Positions 41,421-52,846 of a DNA stretch of 64,000 nucleotides are shown piece after piece. Both the position numbers and the translations under genes were made by a program. The notes beneath the pieces are model-generated. The model worked only from the letters and a program-made list of their open reading frames with translations. It was not told where the DNA came from and searched no databases. Position 1 is the stretch's first letter, and every line of letters begins with the position of its first letter. Origin of the DNA: Bradyrhizobium sp. AZCC 1721 (lineage in GTDB: Bacteria > Pseudomonadota > Alphaproteobacteria > Rhizobiales > Xanthobacteraceae); assembly GCF_036924715.1 (NCBI RefSeq), contig NZ_JAZHSB010000001.1, forward strand, positions 6,191,001-6,255,000, written 5' to 3'.

Positions 41421-42212
41421 CTACTCCCCACCATCAATCTGGCGGCCCATCAGCGCGATCGCCTTCTGATAGACGCCCGCGGCATTCCAGGCCTGGATGG
41501 CCGCGAAATTCGGCTCGCCCGGCTGATAGCCGGCGCCCGCGCGCCAGCCATGCGCCTTCAAAAAGTTCGCGGTCGACATCAGCGCGTTGGCCGAGTTTTC
41601 GAGATTGCCGGTACCGTAGGCCAGAATGGCTTTTGGCATGAACTGCGTCTGGCCGACCTCGCCATGCATCGAGCCGCGCTGGCTGGCAGAGAGCGCGCCG
41701 CGATCGATCAATTGCAGCGCCGCGTAGAGGTGCTCGGTGAAATAGGCCGAGCGCCGGCAGTCATAGGCGAGCGTCGCGATCGAGGCGAGCATGTTCTGAT
41801 TGCCGCGCTGGCTGCCGAATCCGGTCTCCATACCCCAGATCGCAAGCAGCGGCCCCGGCGGCACGCCATAGCGGCTCTGAATGGAGGCAAACAGCGCGGC
41901 CTGCGATTGCTTGAGCTGCCTCCCCCTCGCGACGATGGTGGTGGCCCCGCGCTTCGCCAGAAACTGATCGAGCGAGAGATTGAAACTGCGCTGGCCGCGG
42001 TCGGCATTGATGGTCGCTTGCGCATAGTTCGTCGCCATCAGGGCGGAGATTGTGGAGGCGCCGATGCCCTTGGCCTGCGCTTCAGCGGCGAATTGCTGCT
42101 TCCAGGCGGCATAGCCAGCGGCGGAGGTGCCGCATTGGGCGGCGTGGGCGTGGGGGCTTAAGGACGCGAACAATGCGACGGTGGCGCTGAAAGCAAATGC
42201 GATACGAAGCAT
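41421..42212 (-). CDS. Lytic murein transglycosylase (MltB-like), paralogue 2
   Basis: 263 residues from the ATG at 42212, where the signal peptide (MLRIAFAFSATVALFASLSP) begins; a 17-residue upstream extension is unlikely. Catalytic Glu in AIWGMETGFGSQRG and GEVGQTQFMPKAILAYG. It has the same architecture as paralogue 1 but is well diverged, so the duplication is old. Confidence 0.92.
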   Translation of the reverse strand: MLRIAFAFSATVALFASLSPHAHAAQCGTSAAGYAAWKQQFAAEAQAKGIGASTISALMATNYAQATINADRGQRSFNLSLDQFLAKRGATTIVARGRQLKQSQAALFASIQSRYGVPPGPLLAIWGMETGFGSQRGNQNMLASIATLAYDCRRSAYFTEHLYAALQLIDRGALSASQRGSMHGEVGQTQFMPKAILAYGTGNLENSANALMSTANFLKAHGWRAGAGYQPGEPNFAAIQAWNAAGVYQKAIALMGRQIDGGE

Positions 42213-42461
42213 GGAAAGACCATTCCTGAGAGAGCACTGCAAGTACGCATCGGTTTCTAGCACGTCCTCAGCCGCGCTTCGAGAGTTGCGGCAGATGCAT
42301 GGGCAGAATCTGCTAGCCCTTGGCCATCTCGAAAACGGCCATGATTGCGACTAATTTGAATCGATCGATATGCCGGCCGTTCGTTGAACCGCCGCGTCGA
42401 ATTGGTGGCGCTGTAACGCCAACGCGTGGGCCGACGCCCGCCTTGGCGCTTCCCAGGGACA

Positions 42462-44054
42462 ATGGCCATGCCCAGGTCCAGTGGTTTAAAAGTCGGAATG
42501 GCAATTGTGATCGCCGCGCTCTTGGCAAGCCAGAATGCGGCCGCCCAGGCGCCAACGCTTTCCATCGACCCTTCACGATTGCCCCGTCTCGGCACCATCG
42601 ACGAACGCTTTCAATCGTACAATGTAGAAATGGTCGAGGTCACCGGCGGACGGTTCTGGAAACCCTACAGGACGAGTGCCTCGGCGCCATCTGCTCGGGG
42701 CGCCGGTAACGCCGAAAATGTCCCGGCGGGCGTGAACCCCGATCACTACGCGTATCGGGCGCCGATCGACCTGTCGAACCGCCGGCTGCGTATCTTGGCG
42801 GCCGCGCTGGCCCCCGCCTACCTGCGCGTCAGCGGCACCTGGGCCAATAGCACCTACTTTGCAGAAAGCGATGCGACGCCTGCGACGCCGCCTGACGGCT
42901 TCCGCGCGGTGCTGAGCCGCGAGCGCTGGAAAAGCGTGATCGACTTTGCCCGCGCCGTCAGCGCAGAAATCGTGACGTCGATGGCCATAAGCCCCGGTGT
43001 CCGGGACGCAGCAGGCCGATGGCGGAGCGATCAGGCGCGTCGGTTGTTCGCCTACACCAGATCTATCGGCGGCAGAATTGCCGCCACCGAGTTCATGAAC
43101 GAGCCGACGCTGGCCGCCATGGGGCGCGCGCCGAAAGGATACGATGCGGCGGCCTACGGGCGGGACTTTAAAGCCTTTGTTGCCTTCATCAGGGCCAGCG
43201 AACCGGATGTGATCGTTCTGGGCCCCGGTTCGATCGGCGAGACAACAGCGTCACAATCGCCCCCGCAATCCAGCTCCGATTTTCTTGGTACGCGGGATCT
43301 GCTTGCTGCATCCGGTCCCGGCATCGATGCTTTTTCCTATCATCACTACGGCGCCCTCTCGCAACGATGCTCCGGGATTCCGGGCCAGACCACACCAGAG
43401 GCCGCACTTTCGGAAAGCTGGCTTAAGAGCACGGAGCAAACGCTCTCGTTCTACCGATCGCTCCGGGACGAGTTTGCGCCTGACAAGCCGATGTGGCTGA
43501 CCGAAACCGCCGAGGCCGCCTGCGGCGGCAATCCCTGGGCTTCCACTTTCCTCGATACGTTCCGATATCTCGATCAACTTGGCCGGCTTGCCAGGGCCGG
43601 CGTCCAGATGGTGGCGCACAACACGCTGGCGGCCAGCGACTACGGCCTGCTTGACGAGACGACGTTGCGACCGCGACCAGACTACTGGGCGGCGCTGCTT
43701 TGGCGCAGACTAATGGGCACGACCGTTCTCGACGCCGGCGTGCACGCTGGCGTGCACCTCTACGCGCATTGCCGACGAGGCATGCGTGGCGCCGTCACAC
43801 TGCTCGCCATCAATACGGACAAGACGAGCGCCGCAAAGCTGCGATTGCCCGCGGCCAGCGAGCGTTACACGCTGTCGGCGGATCATCTGCAAAGCGCCAG
43901 CGTGAAGCTGAATGGAACGGTTTTGGAGCTCGGCCCAAATGACGATCTTCCGCGGCTCGCCGCGATGACATCGCCGCCGGGTTCGATCGAGATCGGACCG
44001 GCCACGATTGCTTTTCTCACGGTCGGGGATGCCAAGAATCCGGCATGCGCTTGA
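42462..44054 (+). CDS. Secreted glycoside hydrolase family 79 protein (heparanase-like)
   Basis: 530 residues from the ATG at 42462. A signal peptide (MAIVIAALLASQNAAAQ) is preceded by a short basic stretch. The acid/base Glu lies in ATEFMNEPT (about residue 210) and the nucleophile Glu in MWLTETAEAACGG (about 347), with SYHHYGALSQRC between them, the layout of GH79 beta-glucuronidases/heparanases. A small C-terminal beta domain ends ATIAFLTVGD. It may act on a glucuronide-containing polysaccharide outside the cell. No transporter or lyase gene lies beside it. Confidence 0.75.
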   Translation: MAMPRSSGLKVGMAIVIAALLASQNAAAQAPTLSIDPSRLPRLGTIDERFQSYNVEMVEVTGGRFWKPYRTSASAPSARGAGNAENVPAGVNPDHYAYRAPIDLSNRRLRILAAALAPAYLRVSGTWANSTYFAESDATPATPPDGFRAVLSRERWKSVIDFARAVSAEIVTSMAISPGVRDAAGRWRSDQARRLFAYTRSIGGRIAATEFMNEPTLAAMGRAPKGYDAAAYGRDFKAFVAFIRASEPDVIVLGPGSIGETTASQSPPQSSSDFLGTRDLLAASGPGIDAFSYHHYGALSQRCSGIPGQTTPEAALSESWLKSTEQTLSFYRSLRDEFAPDKPMWLTETAEAACGGNPWASTFLDTFRYLDQLGRLARAGVQMVAHNTLAASDYGLLDETTLRPRPDYWAALLWRRLMGTTVLDAGVHAGVHLYAHCRRGMRGAVTLLAINTDKTSAAKLRLPAASERYTLSADHLQSASVKLNGTVLELGPNDDLPRLAAMTSPPGSIEIGPATIAFLTVGDAKNPACA

Positions 44055-44088
44055 ATTTCCTGCGGATGCCGGTCGCACAAATAGACCT

Positions 44089-45435
44089 TCAATCCACGTG
44101 CAGCCGAAGGCAGAGCACAGCGCTGGCCAGCGCTGAAACTCCCAGCAGCACCAGCACGCCGGGAAATCCGGTCAGCGCGAAGACGATACCGCCAAAGGTC
44201 ACCCCGACCGTGCCGCCGAGAAAGCTGCACGAATTGAGTAACCCAGAGCCTTTCCCTGCCTGCGATTGGGGCAGCGTTGCAAGTCCGAGCCGCGGCGCCG
44301 AGGCGTAAATGAGCGCGATTCCAGCGCCGGCGACAAAGAGACCGGGCATCAGAAGAGCGAACCTTGCTTCGATCTGAAACGACGACCAGATAATTGCGCA
44401 GCCGAGCGCAAGCAAGAGCGATCCACCCGTCAGCATGCGCCGCACGCCGATGCTCATTCCAATAGTAGGAGCCGCTCGCGCGAAGGCAAACAGCGCAACC
44501 GAGAGCGGCAGCAGAGAAAGGCCGGCCGCAACGGCTGATATGCCGAGCCCATCAGCAGATTGCGCAAAGAGGTTGTAGTAAAGCAGCAGCGTCATGATGT
44601 CGAACATCACGAGAAACAAGAGGCCGGCGCCAATCGCGAAATTCCGGTTCGCGAACAGGCCGAAGTCGACCAGCGGCTGAGGGCGCCGCGTCTCCGTCCG
44701 CAGCAATAGAGGAAACGCGATCACCGCCAGCGCAAGCGGGACGATGGCAGACAGCGGGTTGGTGCGGACATGTGCCAACGCCTGCAATCCCGATATCAGC
44801 GTCACCATGAAGAGTGCGAGAAGGCCAAGTCCGCCCCAGTCCATCGAAATCGCGCGCCGGCCGCCGGCGCCGGGATGCCGCAGCAGCATCAGGCCGGCGG
44901 GCACCATCGCAATGACGTTCAGCCAGAAGATGAAGCGCCAGCCCGCGTAATGCGTCACGGCTCCGCCGACGAGCGGCCCGATGCTGAAGCCGAGCATCAG
45001 AAAACCGGTCCAGGCGCCGATCGCCTCCGGGCGCCGCTCGTCAGGTGCGGCTTCGGTCACCGCCGCAAGCGTTCCGGCCACGGCAAACGCGGCTCCCAGC
45101 CCTTGCAGCGCCCGCGCGCCGACCACCACGAAGCCGGCCGGCGCCAGCGCGATGAGCAGCGACGCAAGTGCGAACACGGCGATGCCGGCAATCGAGGACC
45201 TTCGCGCGCCGAGCTGATCCGCCGCGCCGCCGCCGACAATGATGAAGATGGCGGCGGTCAGGAGATAGGCATTGACCACCCATTCGAGCTCCGCCGGACC
45301 AAGCTGCAGGCTGCCCTTCATGTCGGGAAGCGCCGCCATGATCGCCGTGCTGTTGTCGCCCACCGCCAGCATGGCAAGGCAGCAGGCCATCAGCACCGGC
45401 TTGAGGTTGCTCTTCGCGTGGGAGGTTGCCAGCAT
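44089..45435 (-). CDS. MFS multidrug exporter (DHA2, 14 TM)
   Basis: 448 residues with about 14 membrane segments. Motif A appears as GGGAADQLGARRSSIAGI, motif B-like RALQGLGAAFAVAGTLAAVT and motif C-like GFLMLGFSIGPLVGGAVTH. It pumps drugs or metabolites out with protons. The start was set at 45435; a start three codons upstream is also possible. No regulator gene is adjacent. Confidence 0.9.
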   Translation of the reverse strand: MLATSHAKSNLKPVLMACCLAMLAVGDNSTAIMAALPDMKGSLQLGPAELEWVVNAYLLTAAIFIIVGGGAADQLGARRSSIAGIAVFALASLLIALAPAGFVVVGARALQGLGAAFAVAGTLAAVTEAAPDERRPEAIGAWTGFLMLGFSIGPLVGGAVTHYAGWRFIFWLNVIAMVPAGLMLLRHPGAGGRRAISMDWGGLGLLALFMVTLISGLQALAHVRTNPLSAIVPLALAVIAFPLLLRTETRRPQPLVDFGLFANRNFAIGAGLLFLVMFDIMTLLLYYNLFAQSADGLGISAVAAGLSLLPLSVALFAFARAAPTIGMSIGVRRMLTGGSLLLALGCAIIWSSFQIEARFALLMPGLFVAGAGIALIYASAPRLGLATLPQSQAGKGSGLLNSCSFLGGTVGVTFGGIVFALTGFPGVLVLLGVSALASAVLCLRLHVD

Positions 45436-45541
45436 CACCACCACCCCTTCCGTTCGTTCCAGGCGAACAGTATGCCGGCAAAGCGGTCATAGATAAATCG
45501 CGCCCACGCCGTCTCGCAAGGCAGACCGGCGCGCAGCGAGG

Positions 45542-45817
45542 ATGATTGACAGCGGCGCCTCTATCGAGGACAAGCCGCGCATGCCAAAGAAACCCGGGAC
45601 CAATCCCAAAGGCGAGTTCGCCTTTTTCAATGTCGTCTATGAAGACGACTCGCAGCGCTCCAACCGGCGCGTGCCTGCCGAATTGCTCGGCGGGCTCGAC
45701 GGCGACGAGCCGGCGCGCGGCTACATCATGGAGCAAGACCGCGAGATCGCCGAGAAATCTGGCCGCCCACAGCTCAAGATCAAGAGCATCAGCCGCGTTG
45801 GGGCGAAGAAGAAGTAG
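45542..45817 (+). CDS. Small conserved protein of unknown function
   Basis: 91 residues, soluble and highly charged. FAFFNVVYEDDSQRSNRRVP and GLDGDEPARGYIMEQDREIA look conserved, and the C-terminus is basic (SRVGAKKK). A GCGAGG site precedes the ATG. A shorter form from 45581 (MPKKPG) is possible. Function unknown. Confidence 0.65.
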   Translation: MIDSGASIEDKPRMPKKPGTNPKGEFAFFNVVYEDDSQRSNRRVPAELLGGLDGDEPARGYIMEQDREIAEKSGRPQLKIKSISRVGAKKK

Positions 45818-45907
45818 GCTCGCAGGCAAGGCCCGATTGCATCAACCAACGTCGCGGTCGCTGGAGAGCGTGTTTTCCACGTTCTCAATTACCAGCGGAG
45901 CAAGCGG

Positions 45908-46070
45908 CACCCCTCTCCCTAACCCTCTCCCGCAAGGGGAGAGGGAACCCTACCGCCGATGCGTCCCTGACTCGTGCCAATCAGGTCAGGGATAGCCAAG
46001 ATGCAATGCGAGGTGAGCACACTGGTACGGCTTCCTCCCCCCTTGCGGGGGAGGGTGGGGAGAGGGGTGG
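45908..46070. repeat. MITE-like inverted element
   Basis: ACCCCTCTCCCTAACCCTC at the left and GAGGGTGGGGAGAGGGGT at the right are imperfect inverted ends, each next to its own hairpin around GCAAGG/CTTGCG. About 160 bp, with no coding potential. The remainder of 45818-46206 shows only the rpoD terminator. Confidence 0.65.
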
Positions 46071-46110
46071 CCCCGGGCGCTGGCGTGAGAATTTGGCGCG
46101 ACCTGAGCAG

Positions 46111-46139
46111 ACAAAAACGGCGGGCATTCGCCCGCCGTT
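46111..46139 (-). terminator. Rho-independent terminator of rpoD
   Basis: A 10-bp stem AACGGCGGGC/GCCCGCCGTT with a GAAT loop is followed on the minus strand by TTTTTGT, about 70 bases after the rpoD stop. Confidence 0.9.
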
Positions 46140-46206
46140 CTTTGTCTGGATGGATTGACGGGTCCCGTCTTCGCCGAGCAAGCAAGTCCGGCAATGACAG
46201 GCAGTA

Positions 46207-48318
<2,112 letters not shown>

Positions 48319-48656
48319 TCATCAAGCTCCCGAAACGCGCTTCATGCGGGCGTGCGTCGCCGCCCGCGCTCTTCAACTCAATTCGTTCGAGATGACGTCG
48401 TTCGATCGTCACCTTGCTCTGTTCATTCGCCTTCGCATGATCGGTCGAAAGCGGCACCCGCTTTTCCGCACCATGGTTACGACGCGCAAAGGGCGGCGCA
48501 GACCGTCGCCACCCCTGCCTTTCGCATCACCGGTTTCTGTCTTTCGTAGCCCGAAGGCCCTTAAGCTTTGCTTAACCCTGTTTTTGCCGCCAAATCATGG
48601 ATTTGGCGAGTCTTTTCGCGGGCTCGGCCAAGGCCGTCCGCATCATTTTTTAATCG
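48319..48656 (-). other. dnaG-rpoD intergenic region
   Basis: 338 bp without a gene. It should hold an rpoD promoter, but no confident -35/-10 pair was found. At about 48440-48480 lies a diverged palindrome of the TGATCCGGAAAA type (CGGAAAAGCGGGTGCCGCTT), related to the element before rluD. A GGGAG site precedes the rpoD ATG. Confidence 0.5.
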
Positions 48657-50657
48657 TCAAACGCTTTTGCGGAACCGGCCCGAAAGCTCGCCAAAACCCT
48701 CAATCAGGGCCTCGGTGCCATCGAGGGAGTCCAGCCGGGCGCCGACATCCTTCAGCCACGCCAGATTGGCCTCGCTGGTCTCCTCGGCCAATGCCAGTTC
48801 GGCATCTTTCTTCTCCCTAAGTAGGGCGTGCGTTTTCTGATGCAAGACAACGAGTTGCTGCCAAGTGGCCAAAACGTCCTCGCGCGCCGCGCCGGGGCGG
48901 GCGGCCCACACCGCCACCGTCGTGATCGCTCGCTCAACCCGTTGAAGAACCTCGCCTAATCCACGCGCTTCGAGATCCGCGCGCATTTTCTCGGCCTGCT
49001 CCTCGACGTCGGGAGAATGATGATGGTCGTTGGCGAAGGCCGTAATAATACCGGCGCGGAGCTTGGTGGCCTCGGGATGCGCCAGTTCCAGCATAGCCAC
49101 CTCCTCCAGATGATCGTGCAGCAGCCAAGGGTGGTTAATCAGGGATTGCAGGATCAAGGCCTCGCGGCGGGACATCGCGCTGCGCTGGCCGCGCATGATC
49201 GGGCTGGACGCAAGCTGGGGGCTCGCCGCCTGGTAGGGGCCGGGGGCGATTCCTGAAGTTATCCCCAGCGGGCGGCCGCGGGGGGCGAATCGGCCGGCCG
49301 GACTCGCTCCGCGCGGGGCAAACGCGCGGGGTGATTCGGGGCGGCCGGTCCGGAAATTACCCCGGCCGTAACCGCCGCGGCCAGCATCGGGCGCAAAGGT
49401 GCGCTGCAGGCGCTCGGCGAGATCCTGGCGATAGTAGCGACGCACGACCTCGTCGCGGATGCCGTTAGAGAGTTCGTTGATACGCGCTTCCAGCGCGGCG
49501 CGCCGTTCGGGAGTCGCAAACGTGCCGCCTTCGATCTCGCGCGACCAGATCATATCGGCGAGCCCGCGCGCGGCGCCGATCACCTCCTCGATCGCAACCC
49601 GGCCCCCGGTGCGGGCGAGGTCATCGGGGTCCTGTCCCTCCGGCAGCAGCGCGAAGCGCAGGCTTTTGCCGGGCGCAAGATTGGGCAGCGCCAAGTCGGC
49701 GGCGCGGTACGCTGCTTTTCGCCCGGCGCGATCGCCGTCGAAGCAGAGGATCGGCTCGTCCGCCATCTTCCAGAGCAGTGCGAGCTGGTTTTCGGTGAGC
49801 GCGGTGCCGAGCGGGGCGACGGCGCCGGCAAAGCCTGCGGTGACCATGGCGATGACATCGACATAGCCTTCGACCACGATCAGTGGCGAGCCGTCATGCG
49901 CCGCCTGTCGCGCAGTGGCGAGGTTGTAGAGATTGTCGCCCTTGTGAAACAGCGGGGTTTCCGGCGAGTTCAAATATTTTGCCGAAACGTCCTTTTCCAG
50001 CGCGCGGCCGCCGAAGGCGATGACGCGGCCTCTGGCGTCGGCGATCGGAAACATCACGCGATCGCGGAAGCGGTCGTAAGGAACGGGAATATCGTCGCCG
50101 CCGACGAGCAGCCCCGCTTCCACCATGTCCTCGGTGGAAATGCCCTGCGCGCCCAGATGCTCCTTCAGCGCAAAACGCTCGCCCGGGGCATAGCCGAGGC
50201 GAAACTGCAATTGCGTCGCCGACGAAATGCCACGGTCGCCGAGATAGCCGCGCGCCTTGGCGCCGTTCCGCGAGGCCAGCGTATCGGCAAAGAATTTTGC
50301 CGCGAGTTCCATCACGTCGTGCAGCGTCTTGCGGCGCTGCTCGTGGCGCGCGGCATCTGGCGTTGCCGCCGGCAGCGGCAGGCCGGCCATGGCGGCGAGG
50401 CGCTCAACAGCCTCCGGAAACGAGACGCCTTCCGTCTCCATGACGAAGTCGAAAATATTGCCGTGCTTTCCGGTCGAGAAGCAGTGATAAAACTGCTTCT
50501 GGTCGTTGACCGTGAAAGAGGGTGTCTTCTCCTGTTGGAACGGCGACAGCCCCTTAAACTCCCGCCCCGCTCTCTTCAGCTTGACGCGCCGGCCCACGAC
50601 TTCCGAAACTGAAAGCCGGGCGCGCAGTTCGTCGAGAAATTGGGGCGTGAAGCGCAT
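48657..50657 (-). CDS. dnaG: DNA primase DnaG
   Basis: 666 residues. The N-terminal zinc-binding domain is FKGLSPFQQEKTPSF then KQFYHCFSTGKHGNIFDFVM. The Toprim catalytic core shows LIVVEGYVDVIAMVTAG and FDGDRAGRKAAYRA. The C-terminal helicase-interaction domain is helical. It makes RNA primers for replication. Three of the four canonical zinc ligands (Cys, His, Cys, Cys) are replaced by Ser, Gln and Thr, which I believe is a lineage-wide alphaproteobacterial feature. A Gly/Arg/Pro-rich linker separates core and C-terminus. Confidence 0.97.
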   Translation of the reverse strand: MRFTPQFLDELRARLSVSEVVGRRVKLKRAGREFKGLSPFQQEKTPSFTVNDQKQFYHCFSTGKHGNIFDFVMETEGVSFPEAVERLAAMAGLPLPAATPDAARHEQRRKTLHDVMELAAKFFADTLASRNGAKARGYLGDRGISSATQLQFRLGYAPGERFALKEHLGAQGISTEDMVEAGLLVGGDDIPVPYDRFRDRVMFPIADARGRVIAFGGRALEKDVSAKYLNSPETPLFHKGDNLYNLATARQAAHDGSPLIVVEGYVDVIAMVTAGFAGAVAPLGTALTENQLALLWKMADEPILCFDGDRAGRKAAYRAADLALPNLAPGKSLRFALLPEGQDPDDLARTGGRVAIEEVIGAARGLADMIWSREIEGGTFATPERRAALEARINELSNGIRDEVVRRYYRQDLAERLQRTFAPDAGRGGYGRGNFRTGRPESPRAFAPRGASPAGRFAPRGRPLGITSGIAPGPYQAASPQLASSPIMRGQRSAMSRREALILQSLINHPWLLHDHLEEVAMLELAHPEATKLRAGIITAFANDHHHSPDVEEQAEKMRADLEARGLGEVLQRVERAITTVAVWAARPGAAREDVLATWQQLVVLHQKTHALLREKKDAELALAEETSEANLAWLKDVGARLDSLDGTEALIEGFGELSGRFRKSV

Positions 50658-50765
50658 GGGTGGAGTTTTGCCGAGTCGTAGGGCCGTGCCAACCGACCAT
50701 GGATATAGGGCCGGGCCGCTAAAAGGCGAAGTCGGCCGGATTTCTCGCCGCTATTCACAGCCCCA

Positions 50766-50809
50766 TCCGTCATTCTGGGGCGTCCGAAGGACGAACGCGG
50801 AATGACGGA
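50766..50809. repeat. Short palindromic repeat (TCCGTCATTC type)
   Basis: TCCGTCATTC and GAATGACGGA form a 10-bp inverted repeat around 24 bases. It is a further REP family, between the divergent dnaG and chlorite dismutase genes. Confidence 0.65.
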
Positions 50810-50850
50810 GACACCTTGAATCGCCGCCGGTTCCGCGCTTCCATAGCCGC

Positions 50851-51417
50851 ATGTTCGCGATCTTCCGGGGTGGCAGGAGCGGGGCGTGGCGGGTGACGCG
50901 GTTTGCGCCGGTCAAGGGCGCGTCGCTTTCGCCGACGCCTTCGCTGTCGGTCGTGCATTCCCTGTCGATCACGCTGCCGATCCTGCCCTCGCCGACCTCG
51001 TGGCGGCTCGCCGGCTTCGCCAGCCATCTGCGCTATACCGAGCGCGCCGAGAAGACGCAGCTTGACGCCGTGCGGGCCGAGATCGGCCGACCTGAGGCAA
51101 CCTTTGCGGCGCTGATCCCGATCAAGAAATCGGCGGCGTGGTGGGAGCTGACGCAGGAGGAGCGGCGGCAGATCTTTGAGGATAGATCCCACCACATAGC
51201 CGACAGCCTGAAATACCTGCCGGCGATCGCCCGCCAGCTTTATCACAGCCGGGACCTCGGCGAGCCCTTCGACTTCCTGACCTGGTTCGAATACGCGCCC
51301 GCACATGCGGAGGAATTCGAGGAGCTGGTTCGCACGCTGCGCGCCACCGAGGAATGGCGCTATGTCGAGCGCGAGGTGGATATCAGGCTGGAGCGCGAGC
51401 GGCTGGATGCGGGCTGA
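50851..51417 (+). CDS. cld: Dimeric-type chlorite dismutase family protein
   Basis: 188 residues, matching the short clade 2 chlorite dismutases (Nitrobacter type) that have only the heme-binding half. The region DRSHHIADSLKYLPAIARQL holds the expected proximal His (115) and distal Arg (128), 13 residues apart as in the Nitrobacter enzyme, and PFDFLTWFEYAPAHAEEFEE follows. The distal Arg suggests true chlorite-to-chloride and O2 activity rather than coproheme decarboxylation. Cytoplasmic; divergent from dnaG. Confidence 0.82.
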   Translation: MFAIFRGGRSGAWRVTRFAPVKGASLSPTPSLSVVHSLSITLPILPSPTSWRLAGFASHLRYTERAEKTQLDAVRAEIGRPEATFAALIPIKKSAAWWELTQEERRQIFEDRSHHIADSLKYLPAIARQLYHSRDLGEPFDFLTWFEYAPAHAEEFEELVRTLRATEEWRYVEREVDIRLERERLDAG

Positions 51418-51423
51418 CTCGTC

Positions 51424-51822
51424 CTACATCTCCAGAAACTTCCCCGAGGCGATGCGCGGCAAGCCGGCGACCGGCCAGTTGTAGACATAGGTCCACGCCT
51501 CGCCGGCGGTGCCGTCTTGCAGCGACAGCGGCAGCATGCGGCGGATGTATTCGGTCGGTTCCGGAAACCCGGCGCCACAGGCCTCATACATGTCGAACTC
51601 GGCCAGCAACGCGTCGCGATCGCGCAAACGATAGAGCTCACCGAACACGACGTCGTTGGCGTCATCCGACAGCACCAGCCCCGGATAATGCTTGATGAGA
51701 TAAAGCCGGCCGCGGCAGGTGGCGGTGCCCAAAAAATCCGCACTGCGCGACAATAGCTGCGCCATCGGATGGTCGAAGCCGCGCATCAGCGTGCCGTAGA
51801 CGAACAGTCGATCTGAAATCAT
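51424..51822 (-). CDS. Gamma-glutamylcyclotransferase-like protein
   Basis: 132 residues beginning RLFVYGTLMRGFDHP, the YGTL substrate-binding motif of the AIG2/GGCT fold. A catalytic Glu candidate lies in LLAEFDMYEACG and the fold closes with GEAWTYVYN. It may remove gamma-glutamyl groups as 5-oxoproline. Convergent with the chlorite dismutase gene, six bases apart. Confidence 0.85.
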   Translation of the reverse strand: MISDRLFVYGTLMRGFDHPMAQLLSRSADFLGTATCRGRLYLIKHYPGLVLSDDANDVVFGELYRLRDRDALLAEFDMYEACGAGFPEPTEYIRRMLPLSLQDGTAGEAWTYVYNWPVAGLPRIASGKFLEM

Positions 51823-51972
51823 GGGATTTCTATGTCATTGCGCGCGAAGCGATGCAATCCGCCGGGGGTCTATCGCCAAAACCGTCTTGTGGGGAAGCAT
51901 CCGGAGCGGCATCGTTAAGCCATTATCGATTCGGATACGTCTCCTCGACCAGCAACGCTCAAGGAAGATACG

Positions 51973-52824
51973 TTGAACGACGCCGCCGGCCCCGCCCCGC
52001 TCCTCAGCGCCGAGGATGTTCCTCCGGTCCACGAATACAACACCGCAGGCCGCTCGCCCTTTCTGCTCACATGCGACCATTATGGAAGGCTCATTCCGCG
52101 CGTGCTCGGCGACCTCGGCCTGCCCGAGAGCGAGTTGACACGCCATATCGCCTGGGACATCGGAATTGCCGGCGTCGCGGAAGCGCTCGCAAAGCATCTC
52201 AATGCCCATCTGATCGTGCAGCGTTACTCACGGCTCGTCATCGACTGCAACCGCCCGCCGCACGTCGCAAGCTCGATCCCGCGCATCAGCGAGGCGACCA
52301 CGATCCCCGGCAATGAAGGCATTTCGCGCGAGGCGGCCGCGATACGGCGGGCGCAGATCTTCGATCCCTACCACCGGCGCATCGACGAGATCATCGACCA
52401 GCGCGGAAACGCTGCCATGCCGACCGTGCTGGTATCGCTGCACAGTTTCACGCCGGTCTATGCCGGGATTGCACGGCCCTGGCATATCGGCACGCTCTAC
52501 CACCGCGACAAGCATCTGCCGCCGCGCTTGCTGCAAGCGTTTCGCGCCGAGGGCGATCTGGTGGTCGGCGACAACGAGCCTTATGCGGTCAGCGACGAGA
52601 CCGACTACACGATCCCCGTCCATGGCGAGGCGCGCGGGCTGATGAATACAGGGATCGAAATCCGTCAGGATTTGATCTCGGATCCCGCCGGCGAGAAAGC
52701 CTGGGCGGAGCGGCTGGCGCGGATACTTGGGGAGATCGAGGAGATGTTGCGCAGGCAGCAATTAATCGCGTCTCGCCAAGGCGAAGGTCGCGCTCCCTTG
52801 CAGCTCGCGGCCGATCGGGACTAG
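51973..52824 (+). CDS. N-formylglutamate amidohydrolase family protein
   Basis: 283 residues from a TTG start with an AAGGAAG site. Family motifs: SPFLLTCDHYGRLIPR with a metal-binding Asp/His, HIAWDIGIAGVAEALAKHL, VIDCNRPP, and VSLHSFTPVYAG. In histidine degradation this enzyme releases formate from N-formylglutamate. No hut genes are nearby, so it may act on another formylated amino acid. Confidence 0.87.
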   Translation: MNDAAGPAPLLSAEDVPPVHEYNTAGRSPFLLTCDHYGRLIPRVLGDLGLPESELTRHIAWDIGIAGVAEALAKHLNAHLIVQRYSRLVIDCNRPPHVASSIPRISEATTIPGNEGISREAAAIRRAQIFDPYHRRIDEIIDQRGNAAMPTVLVSLHSFTPVYAGIARPWHIGTLYHRDKHLPPRLLQAFRAEGDLVVGDNEPYAVSDETDYTIPVHGEARGLMNTGIEIRQDLISDPAGEKAWAERLARILGEIEEMLRRQQLIASRQGEGRAPLQLAADRD

Positions 52825-52846
52825 CTACATCACTTGGATCGCGAGC

